Below, one piece after another: positions 36,930 through 45,100 of a stretch of DNA of 64,000 nucleotides. The notes under the pieces are model-generated. The model had not been told where the DNA came from. It did no database searches and saw only the letters and a program-made list of their open reading frames with translations. The position numbers and the translations under genes were made by a program. Source of the DNA: Flavobacterium micromati (GTDB taxonomy: Bacteria; Bacteroidota; Bacteroidia; Flavobacteriales; Flavobacteriaceae); assembly GCF_900129585.1 (NCBI RefSeq), contig NZ_FQWF01000011.1:124001-188000 (forward strand). Reading direction: 5' to 3'. Position 1 is the stretch's first letter; each line of letters begins with the position of its first letter.

Positions 36930-38882
36930 TTAAATAACTTTTTTTACTATCGGTGTTGAATCAATTTTCGCTTTGTTGATAGGGATTTGTGTTTTCTTTT
37001 TTAATATAGAATCACTAATTCTCAGTTGTAATTTTACTGCCTCAGAAAGACCGCCTAATTTTGCATACTGAGCTTGTAAACTTGTAGTTAAAATTCTTTT
37101 TTCTAAATCAAGTCTTGTAATTTTTTGTCGAAGGTATTTTTCAATCATCAAACTTGCAATTGGTCCAGCAATTGTTGAGCCGAAACCTCCATTTTCTACC
37201 ATCACAGCGATTGCAATTTTTGGATTATCTTTTGGCGCGAAAGCCACAAAAATAGAATGATCTTTCAACTGCACTCTTTTGCCTCCTATTTTGGCAAAAT
37301 TTTCGGCAGTTCCTGTTTTACCACAAATATCAATACCTTCTACTTTAAGAGCGCTTGCCGTACCCATATTGTAAACATCAAACAATCCACTTATCATTGG
37401 TTTATAATATTTTTTGTCTATCGTGGTTGTGTGTTTTGTTGTAAATTTTTTATCAATTTGGTGGCCTTCAATTTTTTTGATAATATGAGGCGTAAAGTAA
37501 AAACCTTCATTTGCTACAATAGCCATCATATTGGCAAGCTGTATTGGAGTCATTAAAACTTCTCCCTGACCGATGGCATTTGATACGATTGTTGTGCTTC
37601 TCCATCCTCCGTTAGGATAAATACGCTTGTATGTTTTTGAGGTAGGAATTTTACCTTTTTTTCCCGTAGGTAAATCATAACCCATAAACTGTCCAAGGCC
37701 AAAGCTTGTCATATGATTAGCCCAAACATCAACGGCTTGTGCTGGTTTAGCGTATTTATTAATTGTTTTCATGTAGGCAGTTGCAAAATAGGAATTACAA
37801 GATTCATAAATTCCTCTATGAAGTTGTAGTGCTCCGCCTCGGCAGTGACAGCGCATAAAGCGACCTCGAGCATAGCTAAAACCATGGTTACAAAAAACTG
37901 TTGAATTTTCATCAATTACACCTTCCTGTAAAGCTACTAATCCTGTCAAAATTTTGAAAGGAGAACCGGGTGGATATTCTGCTAATAACCCTCTATCGTA
38001 AAGTGGTTTTGCAATAGAATCGTGATACAGTGCGGTGTAATTTTTAGATCGTTGTCGACCTACTAATATGCCAGGATCGTAAGAAGGAGCAGTTACAAGT
38101 GCCAAAATTTCACCTGTGCTAGGTTCTATAGCGACAATACCACCTCTCTTGTTAATCATTAATTCCTCGCCATATTTCTGTAATTCAGCATCAATTGTTA
38201 GATTAATATCCTCGCCCTGAACCGCAATGGTGTCATACTTGCCATCTTTGTACGAACCAATTTCTCTATTGTATTTGTCTTTTTGAATGTATTTGATACC
38301 TTTTATTCCTTTTAAAAGATCTTCGTAACTTTCTTCAACTCCTTGTCGGCCAATTAAATCCCCGCTATTGTAATATGGATTTTTTGCAACTAGTTTTTCA
38401 TTTACTTGGGTGATGAAACCAAAAATATTAGCACCAAAAGCAACTTCATAATCCCGTAAGGATCTTTTTTGAAAATAAAAACCTTCGTATTTTCTTATTT
38501 TTTCTTGAAAAGCTGCAAATTCACTTTTGTTTAATTGCGACATAAAAACAGAGGGTAATCTGGGACTGTAAACTTTTGCCTTTTCAATTTTTTTTATAAA
38601 ATCTTCCTTAGTAATATTTAAAAGCTGGCAAAATTCTAAAGTATCTGTTTTTTTTAATTCTCTAGGAATTACCATTATATCATAAGATGCCTGATTGGCA
38701 ACTAATAATTTTCCATTACGATCATACATATAACCTCGCTCAGGATACTCGAACTTCTTTTTTATTGCATTGTTTTCCGACTTTAATTTTAAAGTTTCGT
38801 CGACAACTTGCAAATAAAAAATTCGAATCACAAGTAAAATAGTAGCAAGAATAATTAAAGAAGGCAATAATGCTTTTCTCAT
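36930..38882 (-). CDS. mrdA: Penicillin-binding protein 2
   Basis: The elongasome transpeptidase (class B PBP), 650 residues. The N-terminal anchor is about 5-25 (SLIILATILLVIRIFYLQVV), and the pedestal domain carries GYMYDRNGKLLVAN and DLIGRQGVEESYE. The transpeptidase domain has the three active-site motifs: SPFK (Ser307, Lys310), SCN (Ser361-Asn363) and KTGT (Lys522-Thr525). The ATG overlaps the mreD stop codon by 4 bp and the gene ends 5 bp before rodA, so the three are co-translated. Its C-terminal tail past residue 600 is Lys-rich and variable. Confidence 0.96.
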   Translation of the reverse strand: MRKALLPSLIILATILLVIRIFYLQVVDETLKLKSENNAIKKKFEYPERGYMYDRNGKLLVANQASYDIMVIPRELKKTDTLEFCQLLNITKEDFIKKIEKAKVYSPRLPSVFMSQLNKSEFAAFQEKIRKYEGFYFQKRSLRDYEVAFGANIFGFITQVNEKLVAKNPYYNSGDLIGRQGVEESYEDLLKGIKGIKYIQKDKYNREIGSYKDGKYDTIAVQGEDINLTIDAELQKYGEELMINKRGGIVAIEPSTGEILALVTAPSYDPGILVGRQRSKNYTALYHDSIAKPLYDRGLLAEYPPGSPFKILTGLVALQEGVIDENSTVFCNHGFSYARGRFMRCHCRGGALQLHRGIYESCNSYFATAYMKTINKYAKPAQAVDVWANHMTSFGLGQFMGYDLPTGKKGKIPTSKTYKRIYPNGGWRSTTIVSNAIGQGEVLMTPIQLANMMAIVANEGFYFTPHIIKKIEGHQIDKKFTTKHTTTIDKKYYKPMISGLFDVYNMGTASALKVEGIDICGKTGTAENFAKIGGKRVQLKDHSIFVAFAPKDNPKIAIAVMVENGGFGSTIAGPIASLMIEKYLRQKITRLDLEKRILTTSLQAQYAKLGGLSEAVKLQLRISDSILKKKTQIPINKAKIDSTPIVKKVI

Positions 38883-39385
38883 CGTCTGTTTGGCTTAATA
38901 AGATATATTATAATAATGCAAAGGATAACTGTAAAAGTAGTGCTCAATAAAGTAGTTACTAAAGTGTCTAATATATAACTCAACTGGAATGCTTCTAAAA
39001 GAAATAGCGTAAAATGATGAATAATCACAGATAGAAATATAAACGAAAATCGCTGTGGTGTTATTACATCATTTAGCTTAATCGTTTGGTATTCATAGCT
39101 CAATCCAAATGCAAATTTAAATAATAATGGTCTTAAATATGCTAATACTAAACAAGCTGTTGCATGCGTTCCTCCCGAATTACTGAATAGATCTAATATT
39201 ATACCTAGCAAAAAGCTAGAGGCAATTAAACCCGACTTGTTCCCATTTACAGGATAAAGAATGATAAATAAAATATATGGAAATGGACTTATGTAGCCCA
39301 AAAAATTCATATTATTAAAAATTATAATTTGAATAGCCAATAGTAAAACAAATCGGAAAATGTTGACTAATAATGCGCTATTCAT
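38879..39385 (-). CDS. mreD: Rod-shape-determining protein MreD
   Basis: 168 residues, five or six hydrophobic helices, with the family-like segments FPYILFIILYPVNGNKS and FLLGIILDLFSNSGGTHA. It scaffolds MreC and the PBP2-RodA pair in the inner membrane. Sequence conservation is low in this family; the assignment rests on length, topology and position between mreC (8-bp overlap) and mrdA (4-bp overlap). Confidence 0.9.
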   Translation of the reverse strand: MNSALLVNIFRFVLLLAIQIIIFNNMNFLGYISPFPYILFIILYPVNGNKSGLIASSFLLGIILDLFSNSGGTHATACLVLAYLRPLLFKFAFGLSYEYQTIKLNDVITPQRFSFIFLSVIIHHFTLFLLEAFQLSYILDTLVTTLLSTTFTVILCIIIIYLIKPNRR

Positions 39386-40202
39386 CTTTCACTTTTTTTT
39401 CTAAGTTAATGATTTCGTCGCGATCCTTACTTTTAATAATATAAACATGACCTAAATTAGTCATATCATTAAATAATTTTACATTCAAAGTAAAAAAATT
39501 AGTTTGCTCATCTCTATAAATTTTAGCTATGGTTCCTATATTAATATTTTCAGGAAAAATCACTGATTGCCCTCCTGTTACTATTGTGTCTCCAATTTTA
39601 ATTAGCGCTAATCTGGGAAGGTCTGTAAGTTGCACATAACCTGTACTTTTTCCATCCCAATTTAAAGAGCCAAAATGGTCAGATTTTTTGATCTTAGCGT
39701 TAATTTGAGTTCTTTTATTTAAAACACTAATCACAGTAGAATATTTTGGCGATGTGTTTTCTATAATACCAACAATACCTAAACTATTAATGACTCCCAT
39801 ATCAGTTTTGACGCCGTCAAGTTCGCCGGAGTTTAATGTGAGATAATTTTCATAAACGTTATAGGAGTTGTGAATTACCTTCGACACTATAAGATCCTGC
39901 AATTTTACTCCTTTGATACTATCTAGTATTTTTGCGGTAGCGGTGTCCTTTGTATTAAAGATCATGCTGCGAAGTTTTGCATTTTCGAGTGCAAGAGCAT
40001 CATTTTCAGTTTTTAAATTTAAATATTCATTAACGGTATTCACTTTTTCATAAACACCGCCACTCAAATAGTTGGCAGAACTAATAACCTTACTTCTGTG
40101 AAATGAGTGGGATTGAATGGTAAGGGATAACGATATGCCTATTAGCAGCAAAAACAGTATCCGATAACTGTTTTTAAAAATAAAATTAAATATTTGCTGC
40201 AT
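39378..40202 (-). CDS. mreC: Rod-shape-determining protein MreC
   Basis: A 274-residue bitopic protein with one N-terminal helix (about 13-28), a coiled coil of about residues 55-80 (NLKTENDALALENAKL), and two beta-barrel subdomains. The second half has SLGIVGIIENTSPKYSTVI and IGDTIVTGGQSVIFPENINIG, as in MreC. It links cytoplasmic MreB filaments to PBP2. It follows mreB by 85 bp in the operon. Confidence 0.94.
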   Translation of the reverse strand: MQQIFNFIFKNSYRILFLLLIGISLSLTIQSHSFHRSKVISSANYLSGGVYEKVNTVNEYLNLKTENDALALENAKLRSMIFNTKDTATAKILDSIKGVKLQDLIVSKVIHNSYNVYENYLTLNSGELDGVKTDMGVINSLGIVGIIENTSPKYSTVISVLNKRTQINAKIKKSDHFGSLNWDGKSTGYVQLTDLPRLALIKIGDTIVTGGQSVIFPENINIGTIAKIYRDEQTNFFTLNVKLFNDMTNLGHVYIIKSKDRDEIINLEKKVKDE

Positions 40203-40287
40203 TTTCTAAAATTGAATATTTAAGTAAATTAAAAAAAGAATTCGAAGTTTCAACCTCACGATCAAAACTCAGAATTCGTTTTTTTAT

Positions 40288-41316
40288 TTATTTTATAAGA
40301 ATACTTTTAAATTTGTTTAAATTTTTTAACGCCATTCCAGTTCCTCTTACAACAGCTCTTAATGGATCTTCCGCAATATAAACTGGCAAGTCTGTTTTTT
40401 GAGAAATTCTTTTGTCAAGTCCTCTTAGCATTGATCCTCCACCAGCAAGATAAATACCAGTGTTGTAGATGTCAGCAGCTAATTCAGGAGGGGTTTGAGA
40501 AAGCGTTTCCATAACGGCATCTTCAATTCGTTGAATGGATTTATCTAGCGCTTTTGCGATTTCTCGATAAGAAACCTCTACCTGTTTTGGTTTTCCAGTA
40601 AGTAAATCTCTACCCTGAACAGACATATCTTCTGGCGGCGTTTCTAAATCCTCTATAGAAGCACCAATTTGTATTTTGATTTTCTCAGCCGTACTTTCTC
40701 CAACAAATAGATTGTGTTGTGTACGCATGTAATAAACAATATCATTTGTAAATACATCACCAGCGATTTTAACTGATTTGTCACAAACAATTCCACCAAG
40801 AGCAATTACTGCAATTTCAGTTGTTCCTCCACCTATATCAACAATCATGTTTCCTTTGGGTTGCATGATGTCAATTCCAATACCAATTGCCGCAGCCATA
40901 GGTTCATGGATTAAATATACCTCTTTACCGTTAACTCTCTCACAAGATTCTTTTACCGCTCTCATTTCGACTTCAGTTATACCAGATGGAATGCAAACTA
41001 CCATTCGTAAAGCAGGAGTGAACATTCTTTTTTTCAGCGCAGGAATGCTTTTGATAAACATACTAATCATTTTCTCTGACGCATCAAAGTCTGCAATTAC
41101 ACCATCTTTCAATGGTCTTATTGTCTTTATGTTTTCATGTGTTTTACCTTGCATCATGTTAGCTTCTTTTCCAACAGCGATGATTTTACCCGAAATTCTA
41201 TCACGTGCAACAATAGATGGACTATCAATTACAACTTTGTCATTGTGTATGATTAAAGTATTAGCGGTACCAAGATCTATCGCAATATCCTCGGTCATGA
41301 AATCAAAAAATCCCAT
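40288..41316 (-). CDS. mreB: Rod-shape-determining protein MreB (actin homologue)
   Basis: 342 residues of actin fold. Signatures are IDLGTANTLI (phosphate-1), VDIGGGTTEIAVI (phosphate-2), and the adenosine motif YLAGGGSMLRGLDKRI. It forms membrane filaments that guide lateral wall synthesis. It is the first gene of the mreB-mreC-mreD-mrdA-rodA set, and has its own promoter box in the short gap after purH. Confidence 0.98.
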   Translation of the reverse strand: MGFFDFMTEDIAIDLGTANTLIIHNDKVVIDSPSIVARDRISGKIIAVGKEANMMQGKTHENIKTIRPLKDGVIADFDASEKMISMFIKSIPALKKRMFTPALRMVVCIPSGITEVEMRAVKESCERVNGKEVYLIHEPMAAAIGIGIDIMQPKGNMIVDIGGGTTEIAVIALGGIVCDKSVKIAGDVFTNDIVYYMRTQHNLFVGESTAEKIKIQIGASIEDLETPPEDMSVQGRDLLTGKPKQVEVSYREIAKALDKSIQRIEDAVMETLSQTPPELAADIYNTGIYLAGGGSMLRGLDKRISQKTDLPVYIAEDPLRAVVRGTGMALKNLNKFKSILIK

Positions 41317-41356
41317 AAGTTTTTTTGGGGTTAAAAGTTAAACAAATAATAGGTCG

Positions 41357-41364
41357 CAAAGTTA
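41357..41364 (-). promoter_or_regulatory. -7 box of the mre operon
   Basis: TAACTTTG on the minus strand, a full match to TAnnTTTG, 40 bp before the mreB ATG and 6 bp after the purH stop codon. Confidence 0.65.
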
Positions 41365-41370
41365 AACAAA

Positions 41371-42897
41371 TTAATGTTTGAAATGACGAGTTCCAGTAAA
41401 TACCATTGCAACTTTATTTTCATTGCAATAATTAATACTCAATTCATCTTTTATGGAACCTCCGGGCTGAATTACAGCACTAATTCCTGCGTTTTTAGCT
41501 ATTTCTACACAGTCAGGAAAAGGGAAAAATGCGTCACTCGCCATGGATGCTCCATGTAAATCAAATCCAAAATTCTTAGCTTTTTCAATGGCTTGTAGCA
41601 ACGCGTCGACTCTTGATGTTTGTCCAGTTCCAGACGAAATCAAAGTTCCGTTTTTTGCAAAAACAATCGTATTGGATTTAGTATTTTTACATATTTTCGA
41701 AGCAAAAATTAAATCTTTTATTTCCTGCTGTGATGGCGCTGTTGTTGTAACGGTTGTTAAATCGTTTTTATTGTCGGTGATGTTATTTCTTTCTTGAATT
41801 AAAAGTCCGTTTAAGCAGCTTCTAACTTGTTTGTTAGGTAATTCGACGTCATTTTGAATTAATAAAATTCTGTTTTTCTTTTCTTGTAAAATCTTCAAGG
41901 CTTCAGGTTCATATTTTGGTGCAATGACCACTTCACAAAACAACTTGTTAATTTCTGTTGCAGTTGCAATATCAATTTTTGTATTGGAAATCAAAACCCC
42001 ACCAAATGCTGATGTTGGATCGCATGCCAATGCCACATCATAAGCTTCACTGATTGTTGCTCTTGTAGCTAGTCCGCAAGCATTATTGTGTTTTAAAATT
42101 GCAAATGTTGCCCCATCATTTTTAAATTCGTTGATCAAATTTACCGCTGCGTCAACATCTAGTAAATTGTTATATGACAGTTCTTTTCCGTGTAACTTCT
42201 TGAACATTGCATCAAAATCACCAAAGAAAAACCCTTTTTGATGTGGGTTTTCTCCATATCTTAAAACTTGACCATTAGCAATACTTTCCTTATAAATGGT
42301 TTCATCAGTATTAAAATAATTAAAAATAGCTCCATCATAATGAGAAGAAACATGAAATGCTTTAGTGGCTAATAATTTTCTGTTTTCTAATGTTGTGCCA
42401 CCGTTTTGTGAAGTAATTAAATCTAAAAGCAAGCTGTATTGATCCATAGAGGACACAATCACAGTGTCTTTAAAATTTTTTGCAGCAGCACGAATTAACG
42501 ATATTCCACCAATATCAATTTTTTCAATGATATCTGCTTCACTTGCTCCCGAAGCTACTGTTTTTTCGAATGGGTATAGGTCAACAATAACTAAGTCAAT
42601 TTGTGGAATGTCAAATTCCTGCATTTGCTGCATATCACTTTCATTATCTTGACGATTTAAAATTCCGCCAAAAACTTTTGGATGCAAAGTCTTAACTCTT
42701 CCGCCCAAAATCGAGGGGTAGGAAGTTATATCTTCGACAGGAATTACGGGAATTCCTAAATTTTTAATAAAATCCTCGGTTCCTCCTGTAGAATAAATTG
42801 TAACATTTTGACTATTTAGTTGTCTTACTATAGGTTCTAATCCCTCTTTTGAAAAAACTGAAATTAGTGCTGATTTAATCGTTTTAGTAGTGCTCAT
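41371..42897 (-). CDS. purH: Bifunctional AICAR transformylase/IMP cyclohydrolase
   Basis: Catalyses the last two steps of de novo purine synthesis. 508 residues. The N-terminal MGS-like IMP cyclohydrolase domain (about 1-195) has ALISVFSKEGLE, STGGTEDFI, GGRVKTLHPKVFGGIL and GGISLIRAAAKN. The C-terminal AICAR transformylase domain (200-508) has LRYGENPHQKG, the catalytic KHNNACG and DAFFPFPDCVE. It ends 54 bp before mreB; the two have separate promoter boxes, so readthrough is possible but not required. Confidence 0.98.
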   Translation of the reverse strand: MSTTKTIKSALISVFSKEGLEPIVRQLNSQNVTIYSTGGTEDFIKNLGIPVIPVEDITSYPSILGGRVKTLHPKVFGGILNRQDNESDMQQMQEFDIPQIDLVIVDLYPFEKTVASGASEADIIEKIDIGGISLIRAAAKNFKDTVIVSSMDQYSLLLDLITSQNGGTTLENRKLLATKAFHVSSHYDGAIFNYFNTDETIYKESIANGQVLRYGENPHQKGFFFGDFDAMFKKLHGKELSYNNLLDVDAAVNLINEFKNDGATFAILKHNNACGLATRATISEAYDVALACDPTSAFGGVLISNTKIDIATATEINKLFCEVVIAPKYEPEALKILQEKKNRILLIQNDVELPNKQVRSCLNGLLIQERNNITDNKNDLTTVTTTAPSQQEIKDLIFASKICKNTKSNTIVFAKNGTLISSGTGQTSRVDALLQAIEKAKNFGFDLHGASMASDAFFPFPDCVEIAKNAGISAVIQPGGSIKDELSINYCNENKVAMVFTGTRHFKH

Positions 42898-42920
42898 TTT
42901 GTAGTTGTATTTGTAAAATG

Positions 42921-42928
42921 CAAAAATA
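42921..42928 (-). promoter_or_regulatory. -7 box of purH
   Basis: TATTTTTG on the minus strand, a full match to TAnnTTTG, 23 bp before the purH ATG. A TTG lies 17 bp further upstream, which could be the -33 element. Confidence 0.65.
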
Positions 42929-43093
42929 GTTTTTTAATGTCAAAACAAAGCCATTTGAAAACGAGATAATTATAATTATTAAATCAGCTCTAATGATGAA
43001 CAGAAATTAGCAAATTAGTACTTTATAGGAACAATTAAAATTAGGTTTTTCATAAATATTTATGGAATTTTACTTTAACACAAAACAGGTTAT

Positions 43094-44344
43094 ATGTTAG
43101 TTTATCTTCGATTATTAAAAGAGAGTTTTGGTTTTGCAATGAATGCATTAACTAATAATAAGTTAAGAACGTTGCTTTCTTTACTAGGAGTAACCATTGG
43201 TATTTTTTCAATTATTGCAGTGTTAGCAGCTGTTGATTCGTTAGATCGAAAGATCACCAAGGATTTAAGTGGGCTTGATAAAAATACAATTTACCTAATG
43301 AAGTTTTCTTTTGGACCATCGAACATTCCACAATGGAAAAGAGAGCAATTCCCAAATGTAAAATATGATGAGTACACTTACATGAAAGGAGCTATGACTA
43401 ATACTGATCAAATGGCGTATCAGATATTTACCAGAAGAGAGTCCATTAAATATGATTCAAAAACAGTAAGTGATATAAATATAGTACCCGTTTCTCAAGA
43501 ATTTATTGATATTCAAGGGTTAGAATTTGAAAAAGGAAGGTTTTATAATGAATCGGAAGCTAATTCCGGAGCCTCTGTTATTGTCTTGGGAAATGAAATT
43601 GCAAATTCATTATTTGAAAATTCTGAGCCTATCGGCAAAAATGTTCGTTTATACGGTAAACGATTTACAGTAATAGGTGTCCTTAAAAAAGAAGGGTCAG
43701 GATTATTTGGCGATGGTAATGATACATCTGCTTATATTCCAGTAAATTTTGTTCGTCAATTGTTTGGAGATAACAACACTTCGCTAACTAATGTAATTAT
43801 ATTTAAACCAGAAAAAGGTGTCGATATGGATGCTTACAAAGGGGAAATAACGCAGAAATTGCGAAATGTAAGAGGTTTAAAAGCAGGTGAAATGGACAAT
43901 TTTTTTATTAATGTATTTTCGGGATTTACGGATTTAATTGATGGGATTTTAGGTCAAATGAACGTAGTTGGATGGATTATAAGCGGTTTTTCACTTTTGG
44001 TAGGAGGTTTTGGAATTGCTAATATTATGTTTGTTTCGGTAAAAGAGCGCACTAATTTAATTGGAATTCAAAAGTCGTTGGGAGCTAAAAACCGATTTAT
44101 AATGTTTCAATTTTTATTCGAAGCAATTATCTTATCTGTTTTTGGTGGTATAATAGGTCTTTTATTAGTTTGGATTATCTCAATAATATTAACTAAAGCA
44201 CTAGACTTTGAATTTATTTTAGGGGTTGGTAATATCGTTTTAGGAACGGGATTAGCGGCAGCTATTGGATTAATTTCAGGAATTCTTCCCGCTATTGCTG
44301 CTTCTAAATTAGATCCTGTGGAAGCTATCAGAACTGGGATGTAA
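43094..44344 (+). CDS. MacB/FtsX-type ABC transporter permease
   Basis: 416 residues with the MacB topology: one N-terminal helix (about 18-45, NNKLRTLLSLLGVTIGIFSII), a large periplasmic MacB_PCD domain (50-275), and three C-terminal helices (about 285-405) with ANIMFVSVKERTNLIGIQKSLGA and the end DPVEAIRTGM. These proteins drive export or lipoprotein handling by mechanotransmission and need a separate ATPase. No ATPase or membrane-fusion gene is next to it, so the partner must be elsewhere. It is followed 14 bp later by an unknown gene in the same direction. Confidence 0.88.
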   Translation: MLVYLRLLKESFGFAMNALTNNKLRTLLSLLGVTIGIFSIIAVLAAVDSLDRKITKDLSGLDKNTIYLMKFSFGPSNIPQWKREQFPNVKYDEYTYMKGAMTNTDQMAYQIFTRRESIKYDSKTVSDINIVPVSQEFIDIQGLEFEKGRFYNESEANSGASVIVLGNEIANSLFENSEPIGKNVRLYGKRFTVIGVLKKEGSGLFGDGNDTSAYIPVNFVRQLFGDNNTSLTNVIIFKPEKGVDMDAYKGEITQKLRNVRGLKAGEMDNFFINVFSGFTDLIDGILGQMNVVGWIISGFSLLVGGFGIANIMFVSVKERTNLIGIQKSLGAKNRFIMFQFLFEAIILSVFGGIIGLLLVWIISIILTKALDFEFILGVGNIVLGTGLAAAIGLISGILPAIAASKLDPVEAIRTGM

Positions 44345-44358
44345 GAATACTTTGTTTT

Positions 44359-44913
44359 ATGTTTAAAATCAAATTCTTAAAAGCAAAAAAACAGTTAGTT
44401 AGTTTTTTTCTACTATTTTTATTGGTAACGCCAGTTGCTGTAACTTACTCATGGTTGCAAATACAAAAACATGTTATTAAAAAAGAATTGAAATCGGACA
44501 TGATTGCTGGAATTGAAAAAAAAGAATTAGTTTTTTTTCATTTTGCAAATAAGGAGATCAATTCAAAACTGAAATGGGAACATGCAAGTGAATTTGAGTA
44601 CAATAATCAAATGTATGATGTTGTAGAAAAAAAAACAGTAAGTGATTCTACAAAATTATGGTGCTGGTGGGATCATAAAGAGACTAAACTAAATAAAAAA
44701 CTACAGGATTTAGTGCTGACCGCTTTTCAACATGACGCTAAATCCAAGGAGAAGCAAAACGATCTACAAAAATTTTATCAGCTGCTGTATTTAAAATCTG
44801 AATTCTCTTGGAAACCATTTTCGGCAATTTTTATTTTTAAAACTACAATCTGGAAGAACACAATTTACAAATTGGTTACAACTCTAATCGTGCTTCCACC
44901 TCCAAAAAAATAA
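44359..44913 (+). CDS. Unknown membrane-anchored protein before a TonB receptor
   Basis: 184 residues. One N-terminal hydrophobic helix (about 15-32) is followed by a charged soluble part rich in Lys, Phe and Trp (for example KLWCWWDHKE and FSWKPFSAIF). No domain recognised. It begins 14 bp after the ABC permease stop codon and lies 187 bp before a TonB-dependent receptor gene; small anchored proteins with such composition are common next to Bacteroidetes receptors, but I cannot show that it helps this one. Function unknown. Confidence 0.65.
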   Translation: MFKIKFLKAKKQLVSFFLLFLLVTPVAVTYSWLQIQKHVIKKELKSDMIAGIEKKELVFFHFANKEINSKLKWEHASEFEYNNQMYDVVEKKTVSDSTKLWCWWDHKETKLNKKLQDLVLTAFQHDAKSKEKQNDLQKFYQLLYLKSEFSWKPFSAIFIFKTTIWKNTIYKLVTTLIVLPPPKK

Positions 44914-45018
44914 TTAGAAAATAATATTATTTATTAACTGCAAAATGCATAATAATGACGATTGTCTATTTCTTGGCGATCTCATTATCAATTCATTTCA
45001 CTTGCTGTTTGGTATAAC

Positions 45019-45033
45019 TGCTAAAATTTAGCA
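45019..45033. promoter_or_regulatory. Palindrome upstream of the TonB receptor, possible operator
   Basis: TGCTAAA-A-TTTAGCA, a perfect 7-bp inverted repeat around one base, 67 bp before the receptor ATG. Its size suits a dimeric repressor. It does not match a classical Fur box closely. Confidence 0.35.
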
Positions 45034-45100
45034 AAACTATTTTATTAATTATTTTTAAAGGGCAGTCTGAATCCTTTACGATATATAATTCTGATTTCAC

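Noticed and set aside
40778..41341. 187-codon plus-strand frame
   Set aside because: Antisense to mreB, low-complexity composition; a shadow of the strong mreB codon pattern.
44914..45100. Cobalamin riboswitch before the TonB receptor
   Set aside because: No B12-box or supporting stems could be found; only a short palindrome is present.
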